A DNA stretch of 64,000 bases from Arenibacter sp. 6A1 (GCF_012272855.1 NZ_JAAXCQ010000009.1:1-64000); one strand, 5' to 3'. Shown: positions 8,849-17,516, counted from the first letter of the stretch. The notes: generated from the sequence alone by a model not told the origin. Program-made: numbers and translations.

Positions 8849-9622
8849 ATGATTTTTGGAAGAAAGAAAGTGTGCTACTTTGTCGTATTAGTTACGATGG
8901 GTCTTTTCTATATTATTCAGAATAGTCCGGGTAAATCGGCTCAACGGCTGGAGGATGCCGTGAAAACTATGGATTTGTATGAGGAGCGATTAAACATGAA
9001 CTTGAATGATACTATGACTACAGGGCTGGAGGTAGCAAGGGAGCGGGAGCGATTGTTGATGGCCATCGAAGAGCGTATAATAGGTTTTCTATATCGAATA
9101 CCTGATTACTCATACATAGGTTCACTGGAGACCTACCTAAAGTACCGCCCAAATTTGTTAGCCCAATTTCCCGCTGCCGTTCCGTTGGGAAAAGGCGATT
9201 ATTCCATTTCAAGTAACTACGGAACACGTATTCACCCCATTTCAGAAAAAGAGAAAAAACATTATGGGATCGATTTGGCCGCCCCATCCGGGACAAAGGT
9301 ACATGCAACAGCATCCGGTACCATTAAGGAGCTGGGGTATTCGCCAAAGGGATATGGTATCTATATTGTCATGCGGCATCGCTTTGGTTTTGAAACCATA
9401 TATGGGCACTTGGAGAAGGTGCTGGTCCATAAAGGAGAGACGATAGCTCAGCACCAAATTATAGGCACATTGGGGAATACGGGAAATTCAACGGGATATC
9501 ATCTTCACTACGAAATACTGAAAAATAAGGAAAAAATTGACCCAAGACCTTCTTTCGATCTTAAAAAGAAGATATATGCTAGATTGTTCAAGGGTAACCC
9601 GGAAATGGAAGAAGAAAATTAG
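8849..9622 (+). CDS. M23 family metallopeptidase, membrane-anchored
   Basis: The catalytic domain carries the full M23 (LytM/lysostaphin) set: HYGIDLAAP supplies the HxxxD ligands, YGHL the middle motif, and GYHLHYEI the HxH pair. SSNYGTRIHPIS is the usual entry strand. I start the gene at the ATG at 8849 (MIFGRKKVCYFVVLVTMG), which puts a single N-terminal membrane helix right after a positive patch; the longer frame from 8744 adds a poor leader. A short helical linker separates the anchor from the peptidase. The enzyme would cut peptidoglycan cross-bridges in the periplasm. Divergent from the mobilisation operon, it probably opens the wall locally for DNA transfer, as similar peptidases do in other conjugative elements. 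Confidence 0.85.
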   Translation: MIFGRKKVCYFVVLVTMGLFYIIQNSPGKSAQRLEDAVKTMDLYEERLNMNLNDTMTTGLEVARERERLLMAIEERIIGFLYRIPDYSYIGSLETYLKYRPNLLAQFPAAVPLGKGDYSISSNYGTRIHPISEKEKKHYGIDLAAPSGTKVHATASGTIKELGYSPKGYGIYIVMRHRFGFETIYGHLEKVLVHKGETIAQHQIIGTLGNTGNSTGYHLHYEILKNKEKIDPRPSFDLKKKIYARLFKGNPEMEEEN

Positions 9623-10309
9623 GTGTTTTTTATTGATTCTTCCTGCTTTAACACTTCCTAGCCTTCAAAGGAATCAATCTAACCTTCCAATCTACTGCTT
9701 TTTAGTTTCAAATATGGTCCGTTTGTTTAATGGGCTCAATTTTAAACTACCATTTCTTTTTGGTATACATACTTCCATCTTTTTTTATTGGTTCGATATC
9801 TAAATAGGACGAATGAATTGTTGAGACCTAATAAGTCAATTTTCATGAACATGCTGCAAGTTAATCAAGCCGCCTATGCCGGATCCATCTTGTTGTTGAA
9901 AAAATAGGCTATCCCTGCTGTCGGGGGAACCCACCGCAATTTTTTTAAATCTCCACATGGACTTACCCGCACCGCTGCGCTGCTGTTGATTGTTGGGGTT
10001 GCATAATATTAAAATAAAATATCATGGAAAATAATAAAAAGAGGATCCTTTTGTTGTTTAGAAAAGGGAAAATAGACGCGACGGGACAAAGTGAAATTAT
10101 TCAAATTATATAGAATTTTAAAAGAGGTGTTATTCTAAATGCGAATATTGAATTATAAAATCAGGGATCAATAGCCAATTGCAAAACCCTTAAAAGCACA
10201 AACGGAGACAGTTTAATGGCAAAATAAAAAGACGTTTAGGAAATGTATAAGTTGTTGGGTAATAGTTAATCATCCTAATAAAGGGACAAAATGTTGTACA
10301 TATGTTGTA
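9623..10309. other. Gene-free end of the mobile region
   Basis: No gene is supported between the peptidase and the tRNA terminator. A GC-richer patch (about 9880-10000) stands out from the AT-rich surroundings. On the minus strand there is a frame of roughly 58 codons open from about 10015 to a TGA at 9836-9838, containing AGKSMWRFKKIAVGS, but it has no start codon at its beginning and no family I recognise. A 29-codon frame at 10024-10113 is also too short to call. If the element integrated at the tRNA, its right attachment site should lie in or near this stretch. Confidence 0.5.
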
Positions 10310-10346
10310 CAGAAGAAAAAAACCCAGAAGAAAAATCTCCTGGGTT
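10310..10346 (-). terminator. Rho-independent terminator of tRNA-Met
   Basis: AACCCAG at 10321-10327 pairs with CTGGGTT at 10340-10346. On the minus strand the stem is followed directly by a run of T. It lies 14 bases past the tRNA 3' end. Confidence 0.75.
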
Positions 10347-10360
10347 CCTGTATTTACTAG

Positions 10361-10434
10361 TAGCGAGAACGAGAGTTGAACTCGTGACCTCCGGGTTATG
10401 AATCCGACGCTCTAACCAACTGAGCTACCTCGCC
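10361..10434 (-). tRNA. tRNA-Met (CAU), elongator type
   Basis: On the minus strand the cloverleaf is complete: acceptor GGCGAGG paired with TCTCGCT (G-U at both ends), D arm GCTC/GAGC, anticodon loop TTCATAA with anticodon CAT, T arm ACGAG-TTCAACT-CTCGT, discriminator A. The first pair is G-U, not the C-A mismatch of initiator tRNA, so this is the elongator tRNA; tRNA-Ile2 with lysidine is less likely. No CCA is encoded. The mobile region begins right past its 3' end. Confidence 0.95.
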
Positions 10435-10460
10435 GTGCTACTGCTATTGCTTAGCGGGTG

Positions 10461-10489
10461 CAAAGATAGTTCTATTTTTCAATTGTCAA
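10461..10489 (-). promoter_or_regulatory. Promoter of tRNA-Met
   Basis: On the minus strand TTG (10487-10489) is followed after 18 bases by TATCTTTG (10461-10468), matching the Bacteroidota -33/-7 consensus TTG...TAnnTTTG. The leader to the tRNA would be about 20 bases. Confidence 0.75.
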
Positions 10490-10576
10490 AATTTTTTTTA
10501 AAAAAAATATTCTACCCCCATAAATTTTTTAATCATGTAGAAATATATATATTGTCCGACGTAAATAAGATCAAGG

Positions 10577-10960
10577 ATGAACGATAAAATTAAATTTGAA
10601 GTTGAGTTTGTAATACACGCTTCTCCACAACTACTATATCAATATATTTCAACTCCATCGGGCTTGTCCGAGTGGTTTGCAGACAATGTAAATTCGAGAG
10701 GAGAAATGTTCAGTTTTATATGGGACGGTTCCGAAGAAGAAGCTAAGTTGTTAAAAAGAAAAAGTGACGAGTTTGTAAAATTCACATGGCTTGCCGAAGA
10801 AGATGATAGTTTTTTCGAAATGCGGATCATTGTCGATGAAATTACCAAGGATGTGTCTTTGTTTATCACCGATTTTGCCGAAGAAGGCGAGGAGGATGAA
10901 GCTAAGATGCTATGGCAGAACCAGGTATCGAGTTTAAAGCAGGTTTTAGGATCGGCCTAG
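10577..10960 (+). CDS. START-like (SRPBCC) domain protein
   Basis: The 127-residue protein is a single START-like/AHSA1 fold of the kind annotated 'START-like domain-containing protein' across Flavobacteriia. It has the opening beta strand FEVEFVIHASPQLLYQYIST, the helix containing PSGLSEWFADNV, and a C-terminal helix ending in WQNQVSSLKQVL. Its middle and C-terminal parts are strongly acidic (EEEA, EEGEEDEA). It is soluble, with no signal peptide. It starts 55 bases upstream of the aminotransferase class IV gene on the same strand, so the two may share a transcript. The fold binds hydrophobic ligands or partner proteins, but no function is known for this subgroup. Confidence 0.8.
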   Translation: MNDKIKFEVEFVIHASPQLLYQYISTPSGLSEWFADNVNSRGEMFSFIWDGSEEEAKLLKRKSDEFVKFTWLAEEDDSFFEMRIIVDEITKDVSLFITDFAEEGEEDEAKMLWQNQVSSLKQVLGSA

Positions 10961-11014
10961 TCTCTTTTATTGAATAAAATGTATCTTTGGCCTTGAAAAA
11001 TCAAGGCTTTTCTT

Positions 11015-11860
11015 ATGATTAATTTTAATGGCAACTTACATTCAAAAGACTCCTATTTTTTAAATCAAGAAAATAGGGGGCTTCGTTATGGAGACGCATT
11101 GTTCGAAGCGATTAGGGTAGTGAACAACAAGGTGTTCTTTTTGGAAGACCACTACCTAAGGCTAATGGCCTCTATGCGAATTCTTAGGATGGAGATTCCC
11201 ATGAGTTTTACCATGGAGTTTCTAGAAGAACAAATATTGGCTACCGTTAACGCTAATGACCTGCAGAGCAAACCGGCCAGAATCCGCTTTACCGTGTTTA
11301 GGAACAACGGGGGCTTATACCTTCCAGAAAGCAATGACATCTCTTATATCGTAGAGGCTAATGCCTTAAATACGCCGTTTTTTATATTAAATGAAGGTGC
11401 TTACGAGGTGGAATTGTTTAAAGATTTTTATGTCAATGCAGACATGCTGTCTACCCTAAAGACCAATAATAAGATCATAAATGTTGTTGGGAGTGTTTTT
11501 GCCAGCGAAAACGGATACCAGAACTGCTTATTGCTCAATCAGGAAAAAAGAGTGGTAGAGGCTCTTAATGGCAATGTGTTTTTGGTAAAGGGAAATCTAA
11601 TCAAAACCCCATCGGTAAAAGATGGCTGCCTAAATGGTATCATCAGGAAAAAATTGATAGGTATCCTTGGAGCTTTGGAAGGGTATGAATTTGAAGAATC
11701 GCCTATTTCCCCATTTGAGTTGCAAAAGGCCGATGAATTGTTTATTACCAATGCCATTGTAGGAATACAGCCGATAACAAAATATAGGAAAAAGAAATAC
11801 GGTAGTAGGGTGGCAGCAGATTTGTTAGGAAAGCTTAACGCTGCAGCTAGGTTGAATTAA
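11015..11860 (+). CDS. Aminotransferase class IV (aminodeoxychorismate lyase or branched-chain aminotransferase-like)
   Basis: The 281-residue PLP enzyme belongs to fold type IV. Seen landmarks are NRGLRYGDALFEAIRV near the N-terminus, ARIRFTVFRN, the lysine-bearing strand DMLSTLKTNNKIINVVGSVF (Schiff-base lysine), the EALNGNVFLVKG strand, and a C-terminal DELFITNAIVGIQPI. In Flavobacteriia this protein is usually annotated as aminotransferase IV; it could make p-aminobenzoate for folate (PabC) or act on branched-chain amino acids, and sequence alone does not decide. Its stop codon overlaps that of the convergent YqgE gene by four bases. Confidence 0.82.
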   Translation: MINFNGNLHSKDSYFLNQENRGLRYGDALFEAIRVVNNKVFFLEDHYLRLMASMRILRMEIPMSFTMEFLEEQILATVNANDLQSKPARIRFTVFRNNGGLYLPESNDISYIVEANALNTPFFILNEGAYEVELFKDFYVNADMLSTLKTNNKIINVVGSVFASENGYQNCLLLNQEKRVVEALNGNVFLVKGNLIKTPSVKDGCLNGIIRKKLIGILGALEGYEFEESPISPFELQKADELFITNAIVGIQPITKYRKKKYGSRVAADLLGKLNAAARLN

Positions 11861-12420
11861 TTTAAATTTGGATTTTCCGGGGCATTCGACCAGATAAGGT
11901 AATTGCCCCCAAGTTCTACCATTTTTTCTTTCCAAAAGGCATTGGGCGACTTTTGAATGATATTACTTTCATATACGTTCTCTACGACTATCCAAGATTT
12001 TGAGCTTAGTTCTTCATTCAGTTGAAGGGAAGACCAGCCAGAGTACCCTAAAAAGAAACGGATGTCATCTTCGCCAATAATATTTTGATTGATGAGGTCG
12101 ACTATGGACCCGAAATCTCCGCCCCAAAAAATACCGTCCGATATTTCGATGCTATTTTCAATTAGATGAGGGACCTTGTGTATGAAATACAGATTGTCTT
12201 GTTCTACAGGTCCACCGTTATAGACTTTAAACGGAATGTCAATTTCCTTTACTAGATCGTTGATGGTGTAATCTAAGGGTTTGTTAAGGATGAACCCGAT
12301 AGAGCCTTCTTCTCCGTGTTCTGCCAATAAAACAATAGACCTGTTAAAGGACACGTCTCCGTAAAGAGTCGGTTCAGCAATCAAAAGGGTTCCTTTTTTG
12401 GGCTTTACTTCAACCATCAT
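11857..12420 (-). CDS. YqgE/AlgH family protein (DUF179)
   Basis: The 187-residue product is a full-length YqgE/AlgH protein: GTLLIAEPTLYGDVSFNRSI at the start, the LLAEHGEEGSIGFILNKP core, VYNGGPVEQDNLYFIH, and FFLGYSGWSSLQLNEEL near the C-terminus. These are the conserved blocks of the family. The protein is cytoplasmic and its biochemical function is not settled. It is transcribed toward the aminotransferase gene, with the two stop codons overlapping, so antisense interference between the two transcripts is possible. Confidence 0.92.
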   Translation of the reverse strand: MMVEVKPKKGTLLIAEPTLYGDVSFNRSIVLLAEHGEEGSIGFILNKPLDYTINDLVKEIDIPFKVYNGGPVEQDNLYFIHKVPHLIENSIEISDGIFWGGDFGSIVDLINQNIIGEDDIRFFLGYSGWSSLQLNEELSSKSWIVVENVYESNIIQKSPNAFWKEKMVELGGNYLIWSNAPENPNLN

Positions 12421-12477
12421 TTAGTAGTTCTAGTCTCTAAAATAAAACATTTCTTTTTAAGTCTAAAGATTTTTTTC

Positions 12478-12511
12478 AAAAAAAAAGCACCTCTTGGAAG
12501 AAGTGCTTTTA
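12478..12511 (-). terminator. Terminator downstream of the HU gene
   Basis: AAAAGCAC at 12483-12490 pairs with GTGCTTTT at 12503-12510, with an additional TCTT/AAGA inner pairing. A-runs on the left give a T-run on the minus strand. Confidence 0.75.
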
Positions 12512-12530
12512 AATTATCGGGTAATTATGA

Positions 12531-12803
12531 CTAGTTTACAGCGTTGCTTAAATCAGCTCCTGCTTTAAACTTAACAACATTTTTAGCTTCAATTTGGATT
12601 GTCTTACCAGTAGATGGGTTTCTTCCTTCTCTAGCATTTCTTTGAGAAACTGACCAAGATCCGAATCCTACTAGAGAAACTCTATCGCCTTTTTTCAATG
12701 AACCTTCAACATTTCCTAAAAAAGATTCTAATGCTTTTTTTGCCGCAGCTTTTGTAATGCCAGCATCAGCTGCCATTGCATCGATTAATTCTGTTTTGTT
12801 CAT
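12531..12803 (-). CDS. HU family DNA-binding protein
   Basis: The 90-residue protein is a standard-length HU: N-terminal MNKTELIDAMAADAGITKAA helices, the GDRVSLVGFGSWSVSQRNAR beta strand, the arm GRNPSTGKTIQIEAKNVVKF with the conserved RNP at its tip, and a C-terminal KAGADLSNAVN. It is a dimeric nucleoid protein that bends DNA. It stands alone between its own consensus promoter and a strong terminator. Confidence 0.97.
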   Translation of the reverse strand: MNKTELIDAMAADAGITKAAAKKALESFLGNVEGSLKKGDRVSLVGFGSWSVSQRNAREGRNPSTGKTIQIEAKNVVKFKAGADLSNAVN

Positions 12804-12848
12804 AATTTTGTTAAATTAATTGTTATTGTTTAAACTTTAATACTTCAA

Positions 12849-12878
12849 CAAATTTATACGGATTTGTCAGTAACGCAA
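12849..12878 (-). promoter_or_regulatory. Promoter of the HU gene
   Basis: Minus strand: TTG (12876-12878), 19-base spacer, TAAATTTG (12849-12856). This is an exact match to the TTG...TAnnTTTG pattern of Bacteroidota. The leader would be about 40 bases. Confidence 0.78.
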
Positions 12879-12981
12879 GTAAAATAGGGGGAAATCCATT
12901 ATTTTGTTAATAACTTTGGCTGTTTGTTAATAACGTAAGAGGTTTTTTACTTTCTTCGCTACCCTCAGTGTACATGGGGGT

Positions 12982-13929
12982 TTAGGCTACATAGGCCTCA
13001 TTTTTTAGTTTTAAACCGTTTAAAACATCTTTAGTAGCCATTTTTCGTTTCCCTGGTAGTTGTATCTCCAATAGGGATATAAACCCGCCATTGACCGCTA
13101 CTTTTATCTGTGATTTGTCAAAAAATAGCGAACCTATTTTTAAATTATGCTCCGCTACTTCCATGGTAGCGGTGTAGATTTTTAAAAACAATTCGTCCTC
13201 TCCATTATATAAGGTAGTCCAAGAAGTGGGGTAGGGGCTTAGGCCTCTTATTTTATCGTAAATATTTTTTAAAGGTTGCGACCAATCAATTTCACAAGTG
13301 TCCTTATGTATTTTATAGGCTTCCTTTAAGGTGTTGTCGTCCTGTTGTTTGCTAGGGGCTATGTCTTTACTTTCTATTCGTTTTACGGTTTCAACAACTA
13401 AATCGGCGCCCAAATACATCAATTTATCATGGAGGACTCCTGCTGTATCGTCCTTATCTATAGTTGTTTTTTCCTGGAGTAGAATTTCTCCGGTATCAAT
13501 TTTATCATCTATAAAAAAGGTCGTCACCCCGGTTTCTGTCTCTCCATTGATAATGGCCCAGTTAATAGGGGCCGCACCCCGGTACTGCGGCAGTAAAGAC
13601 GCGTGTAGGTTAAAGGTGCCAAGGGCAGGCATTTGCCATACTTCCCGTGGCAACATTCTAAAAGCAACCACAATCTGAAGATCGGCCTTAAGAGCGCTGA
13701 GCTGGTTTAAAAACTCCTCTTGTTTTAAATTGGTGGGTTGCAAAAGAGTAAGTCCCTTTTTCTTGGCGTATACCTTTACAGCCGATTCGTGAAGCTTTCG
13801 GCCTCTTCCCGCTGGTTTGTCGGGCGCGGTTATGACTCCGACAACCTCATAATTGTTCGTAATAAGGGAATCTAAAATTGCTACGGCAAAATCGGGGGTA
13901 CCCATAAATACTATTCTTAGCTTGCTCAT
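12982..13929 (-). CDS. fmt: Methionyl-tRNA formyltransferase
   Basis: The 315-residue protein has the N-terminal Rossmann part (RIVFMGTPDFAVAILDSL, PDKPAGRGRKL), the formyltransferase active site with N107, H109 (FNLHASLLPQYRGAAPINWA) and D145 (DDKIDTGEIL), and the C-terminal tRNA-binding domain from about residue 205. It formylates the initiator methionyl-tRNA using 10-formyltetrahydrofolate. Its ATG overlaps the end of recQ by four bases, so the two are translationally coupled in an operon with the upstream ATPase gene. Confidence 0.96.
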   Translation of the reverse strand: MSKLRIVFMGTPDFAVAILDSLITNNYEVVGVITAPDKPAGRGRKLHESAVKVYAKKKGLTLLQPTNLKQEEFLNQLSALKADLQIVVAFRMLPREVWQMPALGTFNLHASLLPQYRGAAPINWAIINGETETGVTTFFIDDKIDTGEILLQEKTTIDKDDTAGVLHDKLMYLGADLVVETVKRIESKDIAPSKQQDDNTLKEAYKIHKDTCEIDWSQPLKNIYDKIRGLSPYPTSWTTLYNGEDELFLKIYTATMEVAEHNLKIGSLFFDKSQIKVAVNGGFISLLEIQLPGKRKMATKDVLNGLKLKNEAYVA

Positions 13930-15830
13930 ACTTTGTTTATTTCGTATTGGTTTACCGCATTTATCTTTATGGTGCCCTCTTCCAATAATTCTTGAAGTGC
14001 CAAAATAATATTGACTTCCTTATATATAAGGGTCTCTATGATGGCTCTGGAATTTTGAGGGCCTGATTTTAAAAGTGGTATAATTTCTTGTTTAATGATT
14101 CGGATAATATCTCCGTTTACATTTTTAGGACGAAGGCATACATCGCATTTTCCGCATTTTTCGCTTCCTTTTTCTCCAAAATAAGCCAATAATTGCTTGT
14201 TTCTACAAATGGAATCGTTTTTAATAAAGGATATGATGCTTTCTATGTTGTCTGTTTTTATCTTTTGTAACTGTGTTATTTTTTTAGCAAATATATTAAT
14301 GGTCCTATCGTCTTCTCTGGGAACCAAAAAACTAATTTCCAAATCGCTATGTTGTGCGTGGTAATCGATTAAGTCGTCTTTTTTTAATTGTTCCAAAATT
14401 GATATCACGTACTTTTCCGAAGTATTGGTTTTTTTTGAAATTAACAAGGTGTTTATTTTGGTGTCAAAATCAAAAATTCCCCCATAGGTTCTTAGAATGG
14501 TCTGGATGACAGGAGCTTGCTTTGGGTGTAGTTCCAAATAATTAAAGATGCTATTTTTAGTACATATAAAACGGATACTTGTTCTTCTAGAAAAAGATTC
14601 GGACAAGGCGATGACCGAATTTTGGTCTAAAATCCGCAAACCGTTATAGGTGGTAATGGGATTTAACTTATAGGTACTACAAAAAGCATTAAAAGGCAAT
14701 TGAAATGTTTCTTCGGTGCCTTCACCAAAGGAGATTTGAAAATAGTTGTTGAGTTTATTGTACAGTAATTTAACAAAAGCAATATCTGGTAACACACTTA
14801 AAAACTGATTTCTAACCTGAATCTCATCTGCTTTATTAGTGATTAATACTGCTTTTGCCGGGCTGCCGTCCCTACCTGCCCTTCCGGCTTCCTGAAAGTA
14901 GTTTTCCATACTGTCGGGAATTTGGTAGTGTACTACCAGGCCTACATCTGGTTTGTCTATTCCCATTCCAAAGGCATTGGTGGCTACCATAACCTGAATC
15001 TTGTTCTGCAGCCAATTGTTTAAGCGGTCTTTTTTTTCCTTTTTGGTGATGCCGCCATGAAATAAAGTAACCTTAAACCCTTGTTGGTGAAGAAAGTTGG
15101 CAACTTCCTGTGTCATGCGCCTGCTGCGAACATATATGATGATACTTGTTTTTGTTTCGCCGCACAGTTGTTTTAGACGATATCTTTTATCTTCTTCCCA
15201 ACAGACAGAAAAGGAAATATTGTCTCTAGAAAAGGAATCTTTAATAAGAAGGGGGGCTTCAAATTTTAAATTGCTCATCATATCTTGGACCACCACTTCT
15301 GTCGCTGTAGCCGTAAGGGCTATCATAGGTGCGTTCGGTGCAAGTTCGCGTAAAATGATACAGTCTAAGTAGGCCGGCCTAAAATCATTGCCCCATTGCG
15401 AGATACAATGCGCTTCATCTATGGCGATAAGGTTAACATCCATTTGGCGTATCCTATTCTGTACCAATTCTTGTTGAAGCCTTTCCGGTGACAGGTATAA
15501 GAACTTATACTTGCCGTAGAGGCAATTGTCCAATAAGTTGTTTACTTCCTCAAAAGAAATTCCGCCTGTTAGGGCAAGTGCCTTGATCCCTCGTTTTTTT
15601 AAGGCATCTACTTGGTTGTTGATCAGGGCAATCAAAGGCGAAACGACGATGCAAATACCGTCTTTTGCCAGGGCCGGAACCTGATAACAAAGTGATTTTC
15701 CCCCACCGGTGGGCAGCAATGCCATCACATCCCTACCGTCAAGAACAGCATTGATAATCTCTTCCTGAGAGTTTCGGAATTCTGGATACCCCCAGAATTC
15801 TTGTAAAATTTCTTTTGGGTGCTGGGGCAC
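13926..15830 (-). CDS. recQ: RecQ family ATP-dependent DNA helicase
   Basis: The 634-residue protein has all superfamily 2 helicase motifs of RecQ: motif 0/I FRNSQEEIINAVL and LLPTGGGKSLCYQVPAL, motif II DEAH, motif III ALTATAT, motif V VATNAFGMGIDKPDVG, and motif VI QEAGRAGRDG. Unlike the E. coli enzyme, the zinc-binding cysteines (CRNKQLLAYFGEKG...CGKCDVC) come near residues 540-570, after a long winged-helix-like insertion. No HRDC domain is visible. This layout is usual for the shorter RecQ of Bacteroidota. It unwinds DNA during recombination and fork repair. The gene overlaps fmt by four bases and the ATPase gene by one. Confidence 0.93.
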   Translation of the reverse strand: MPQHPKEILQEFWGYPEFRNSQEEIINAVLDGRDVMALLPTGGGKSLCYQVPALAKDGICIVVSPLIALINNQVDALKKRGIKALALTGGISFEEVNNLLDNCLYGKYKFLYLSPERLQQELVQNRIRQMDVNLIAIDEAHCISQWGNDFRPAYLDCIILRELAPNAPMIALTATATEVVVQDMMSNLKFEAPLLIKDSFSRDNISFSVCWEEDKRYRLKQLCGETKTSIIIYVRSRRMTQEVANFLHQQGFKVTLFHGGITKKEKKDRLNNWLQNKIQVMVATNAFGMGIDKPDVGLVVHYQIPDSMENYFQEAGRAGRDGSPAKAVLITNKADEIQVRNQFLSVLPDIAFVKLLYNKLNNYFQISFGEGTEETFQLPFNAFCSTYKLNPITTYNGLRILDQNSVIALSESFSRRTSIRFICTKNSIFNYLELHPKQAPVIQTILRTYGGIFDFDTKINTLLISKKTNTSEKYVISILEQLKKDDLIDYHAQHSDLEISFLVPREDDRTINIFAKKITQLQKIKTDNIESIISFIKNDSICRNKQLLAYFGEKGSEKCGKCDVCLRPKNVNGDIIRIIKQEIIPLLKSGPQNSRAIIETLIYKEVNIILALQELLEEGTIKINAVNQYEINKV

Positions 15831-16372
15831 TATGTGTTTTTTATATGGTTAAGGATAAAGTTAACCCTTTGGTCTACGGTATCCTTTGGCACCGTGATGA
15901 TGTTATAACCGTAATGCCTATAGGTTTTTTCTAAAAAGGTGTGTATGCGCAAGGCTTCTTCAAAATTTTCGTATCGTTCGTTGTCCGAAGCATGAATCTC
16001 TTGCCAAGGCGGTAATAAAAATACTTGATCATAGACAAAAGAGGTGGTAGCGGTAATAAACTTTTTTTCATAAGGTTGTCCAAAACAATCCATATAAGCC
16101 AAGACGTCGGGAATGCCACGGTCTAGGAAAACGAATGGTTGTGCTGTTTTCTCGGCCTCTTGGTATTGCTTTATCCTTCCCTCCATAATCCGTTCGCTAA
16201 ACAATAAGGGGTCTGAAACGAATAATTGGGGAATACCTTGTTTTCTCGCTTCCAAGGTGATTTCCCTAGATATTTCCTCGAAGCAAAAAAAACCCTTTTC
16301 AGCAATTGTATCTATAATAGATGTTTTCCCGGTACTGGGACCTCCTGTGATGACAATTTTTTTGGTCTTCAA
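15830..16372 (-). CDS. AAA_28-type P-loop ATPase
   Basis: The 180-residue protein starts with a P-loop (IVITGGPSTGKTSIIDTIAE), has ISREITLEARKQGIP, and a kinase-like QPFVFLDRGIPDVLAYMDCF Walker B region. This pattern fits the NadR/Ttd14-like AAA_28 family of small NTPases, some of which phosphorylate nucleosides or sense nucleotides; the substrate is unknown here. Its stop codon shares the A of the recQ start (one-base overlap), and it is the first gene of the ATPase-recQ-fmt operon. Confidence 0.75.
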   Translation of the reverse strand: MKTKKIVITGGPSTGKTSIIDTIAEKGFFCFEEISREITLEARKQGIPQLFVSDPLLFSERIMEGRIKQYQEAEKTAQPFVFLDRGIPDVLAYMDCFGQPYEKKFITATTSFVYDQVFLLPPWQEIHASDNERYENFEEALRIHTFLEKTYRHYGYNIITVPKDTVDQRVNFILNHIKNT

Positions 16373-16488
16373 TTGTTGTGAATTTGTATTTCCCTATTTT
16401 AGGGATAAAATGCTACTGCAAAGTAATGAAATACCCCTAAGACTAAAAAATTGCCAAGGATACTTTATATATTTGCAAAAACATTGCT

Positions 16489-16776
16489 ATGGATCAAGAT
16501 AAATCAGACGAGTTTTATATTAGGTTAAAAGAACAATTAGCCCAAGGAACAAAGTGGCCATCAGATTACCTATATAAATTTATAGTGCCCACCGATGCTG
16601 GAAAAATTAGCCAGATCGAAGAAATTTTTAATAATACAGGAGCTGTCATAGAAACAAAGCAATCTAAGAACGCCAAGTATACCAGTCTTTCGATTACTGT
16701 AAACCTTAAGAGTCCGGACGAAGTCATCAATAAATATAAAGAGGTAGGAGCTGTAAAAGGGGTAATCTCACTTTAA
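16489..16776 (+). CDS. DUF493 (YbeD-like) family protein
   Basis: The 95-residue protein has the alpha-beta DUF493 fold: WPSDYLYKFIVPTDAGKISQ, then SKNAKYTSLSITVNLKSPDE, then INKYKEVGAVKGVISL. Family members resemble ACT-like regulatory domains; E. coli YbeD is of unknown function. A TATATTTG box lies 18-11 bases upstream of the ATG (16471-16478), suggesting a short leader. It is the first of three plus-strand genes leading to murA. Confidence 0.88.
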   Translation: MDQDKSDEFYIRLKEQLAQGTKWPSDYLYKFIVPTDAGKISQIEEIFNNTGAVIETKQSKNAKYTSLSITVNLKSPDEVINKYKEVGAVKGVISL

Positions 16777-16862
16777 AATAGTTTTTGTGGCATATTTTTG
16801 TTATTTTGCATGCGTACAAGAATACTTCCTTGTCTTAAATTTTTAAGTAAAAATATTTCAAT

Positions 16863-17516
16863 TTGAATTTAGTAGAAAACTTAGAATACAATACTGAGCG
16901 TACAAAGCTCATTATACCCGAATATGGCCGTCATTTTCAGAAAATGGTCGATCATGCCATTACTATAGAAGACGATGAAGAGCGTAATCGGGTAGCGCAA
17001 GCTATAATAAGTGTAATGGGGAATATACAGCCTCATTTGAGGGATGTGCCCGATTTTCATCATAAACTTTGGGATCAACTATTCATAATGTCCGATTTTA
17101 AGTTGAATGTAGATTCTCCTTTTCCTGTAACTTCAAAAGAAACCCTACAGAAACGGCCCGAACCCTTAAAATACCCACAGAACTTTCCGAAATATCGCTT
17201 TTATGGTAATAACATAAAAAGAATGATCGATGTGGCAGTCAATTGGGAAAAAGGGGATATGAGAGACGGCTTGGAATATGCCATAGCCAATCATATGAAA
17301 AAGTGTTATTTAAATTGGAACAAGGATACCGTAGAGGATAAGGCCATATTTAAACACTTATACGAGTTGAGCGATGGCCAAATAGACCTAGCTAAGGAAG
17401 GTGAAAACCTAACCGATAGCGGACAGTTTCTTAAGAATAGGGTCGCTAAAACTCCAAAAACCACTTCTGGTAAAAAAACACAAAGAACTCACACTCGCAG
17501 TAAAAAGCGATACTAA
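16863..17516 (+). CDS. DUF4290 domain protein
   Basis: The 217-residue protein matches DUF4290, a Bacteroidota-specific family: LEYNTERTKLIIPEYGRH, NIQPHLRDVPDFHHKLWDQL, FPVTSKETLQKRPEPLKYP, and YGNNIKRMIDVAVNWEKGD. The C-terminal 30 residues are basic and probably disordered (KKTQRTHTRSKKRY), which hints at nucleic-acid contact. I start it at the TTG at 16863 because the conserved N-terminus (NLVENLEYN) begins there and no in-frame ATG lies just upstream. It ends 15 bases before murA, so it is likely cotranscribed. The function is unknown. Confidence 0.88.
   Translation: MNLVENLEYNTERTKLIIPEYGRHFQKMVDHAITIEDDEERNRVAQAIISVMGNIQPHLRDVPDFHHKLWDQLFIMSDFKLNVDSPFPVTSKETLQKRPEPLKYPQNFPKYRFYGNNIKRMIDVAVNWEKGDMRDGLEYAIANHMKKCYLNWNKDTVEDKAIFKHLYELSDGQIDLAKEGENLTDSGQFLKNRVAKTPKTTSGKKTQRTHTRSKKRY

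Noticed and set aside
9836-10015. Minus-strand frame of about 58 codons with AGKSMWRFKKIAVGS
   Set aside because: There is no start codon at its beginning, the AGKS is not in a P-loop context, and the GC-rich patch alone can keep a frame open.
10024-10269. A plus-strand frame starting with an ATG at 10024 that reads on through several stop codons and looks protein-like, as if a decayed gene
   Set aside because: The number of stops is about what AT-rich non-coding sequence gives, and the residues are those expected from base composition. No family is recognised.
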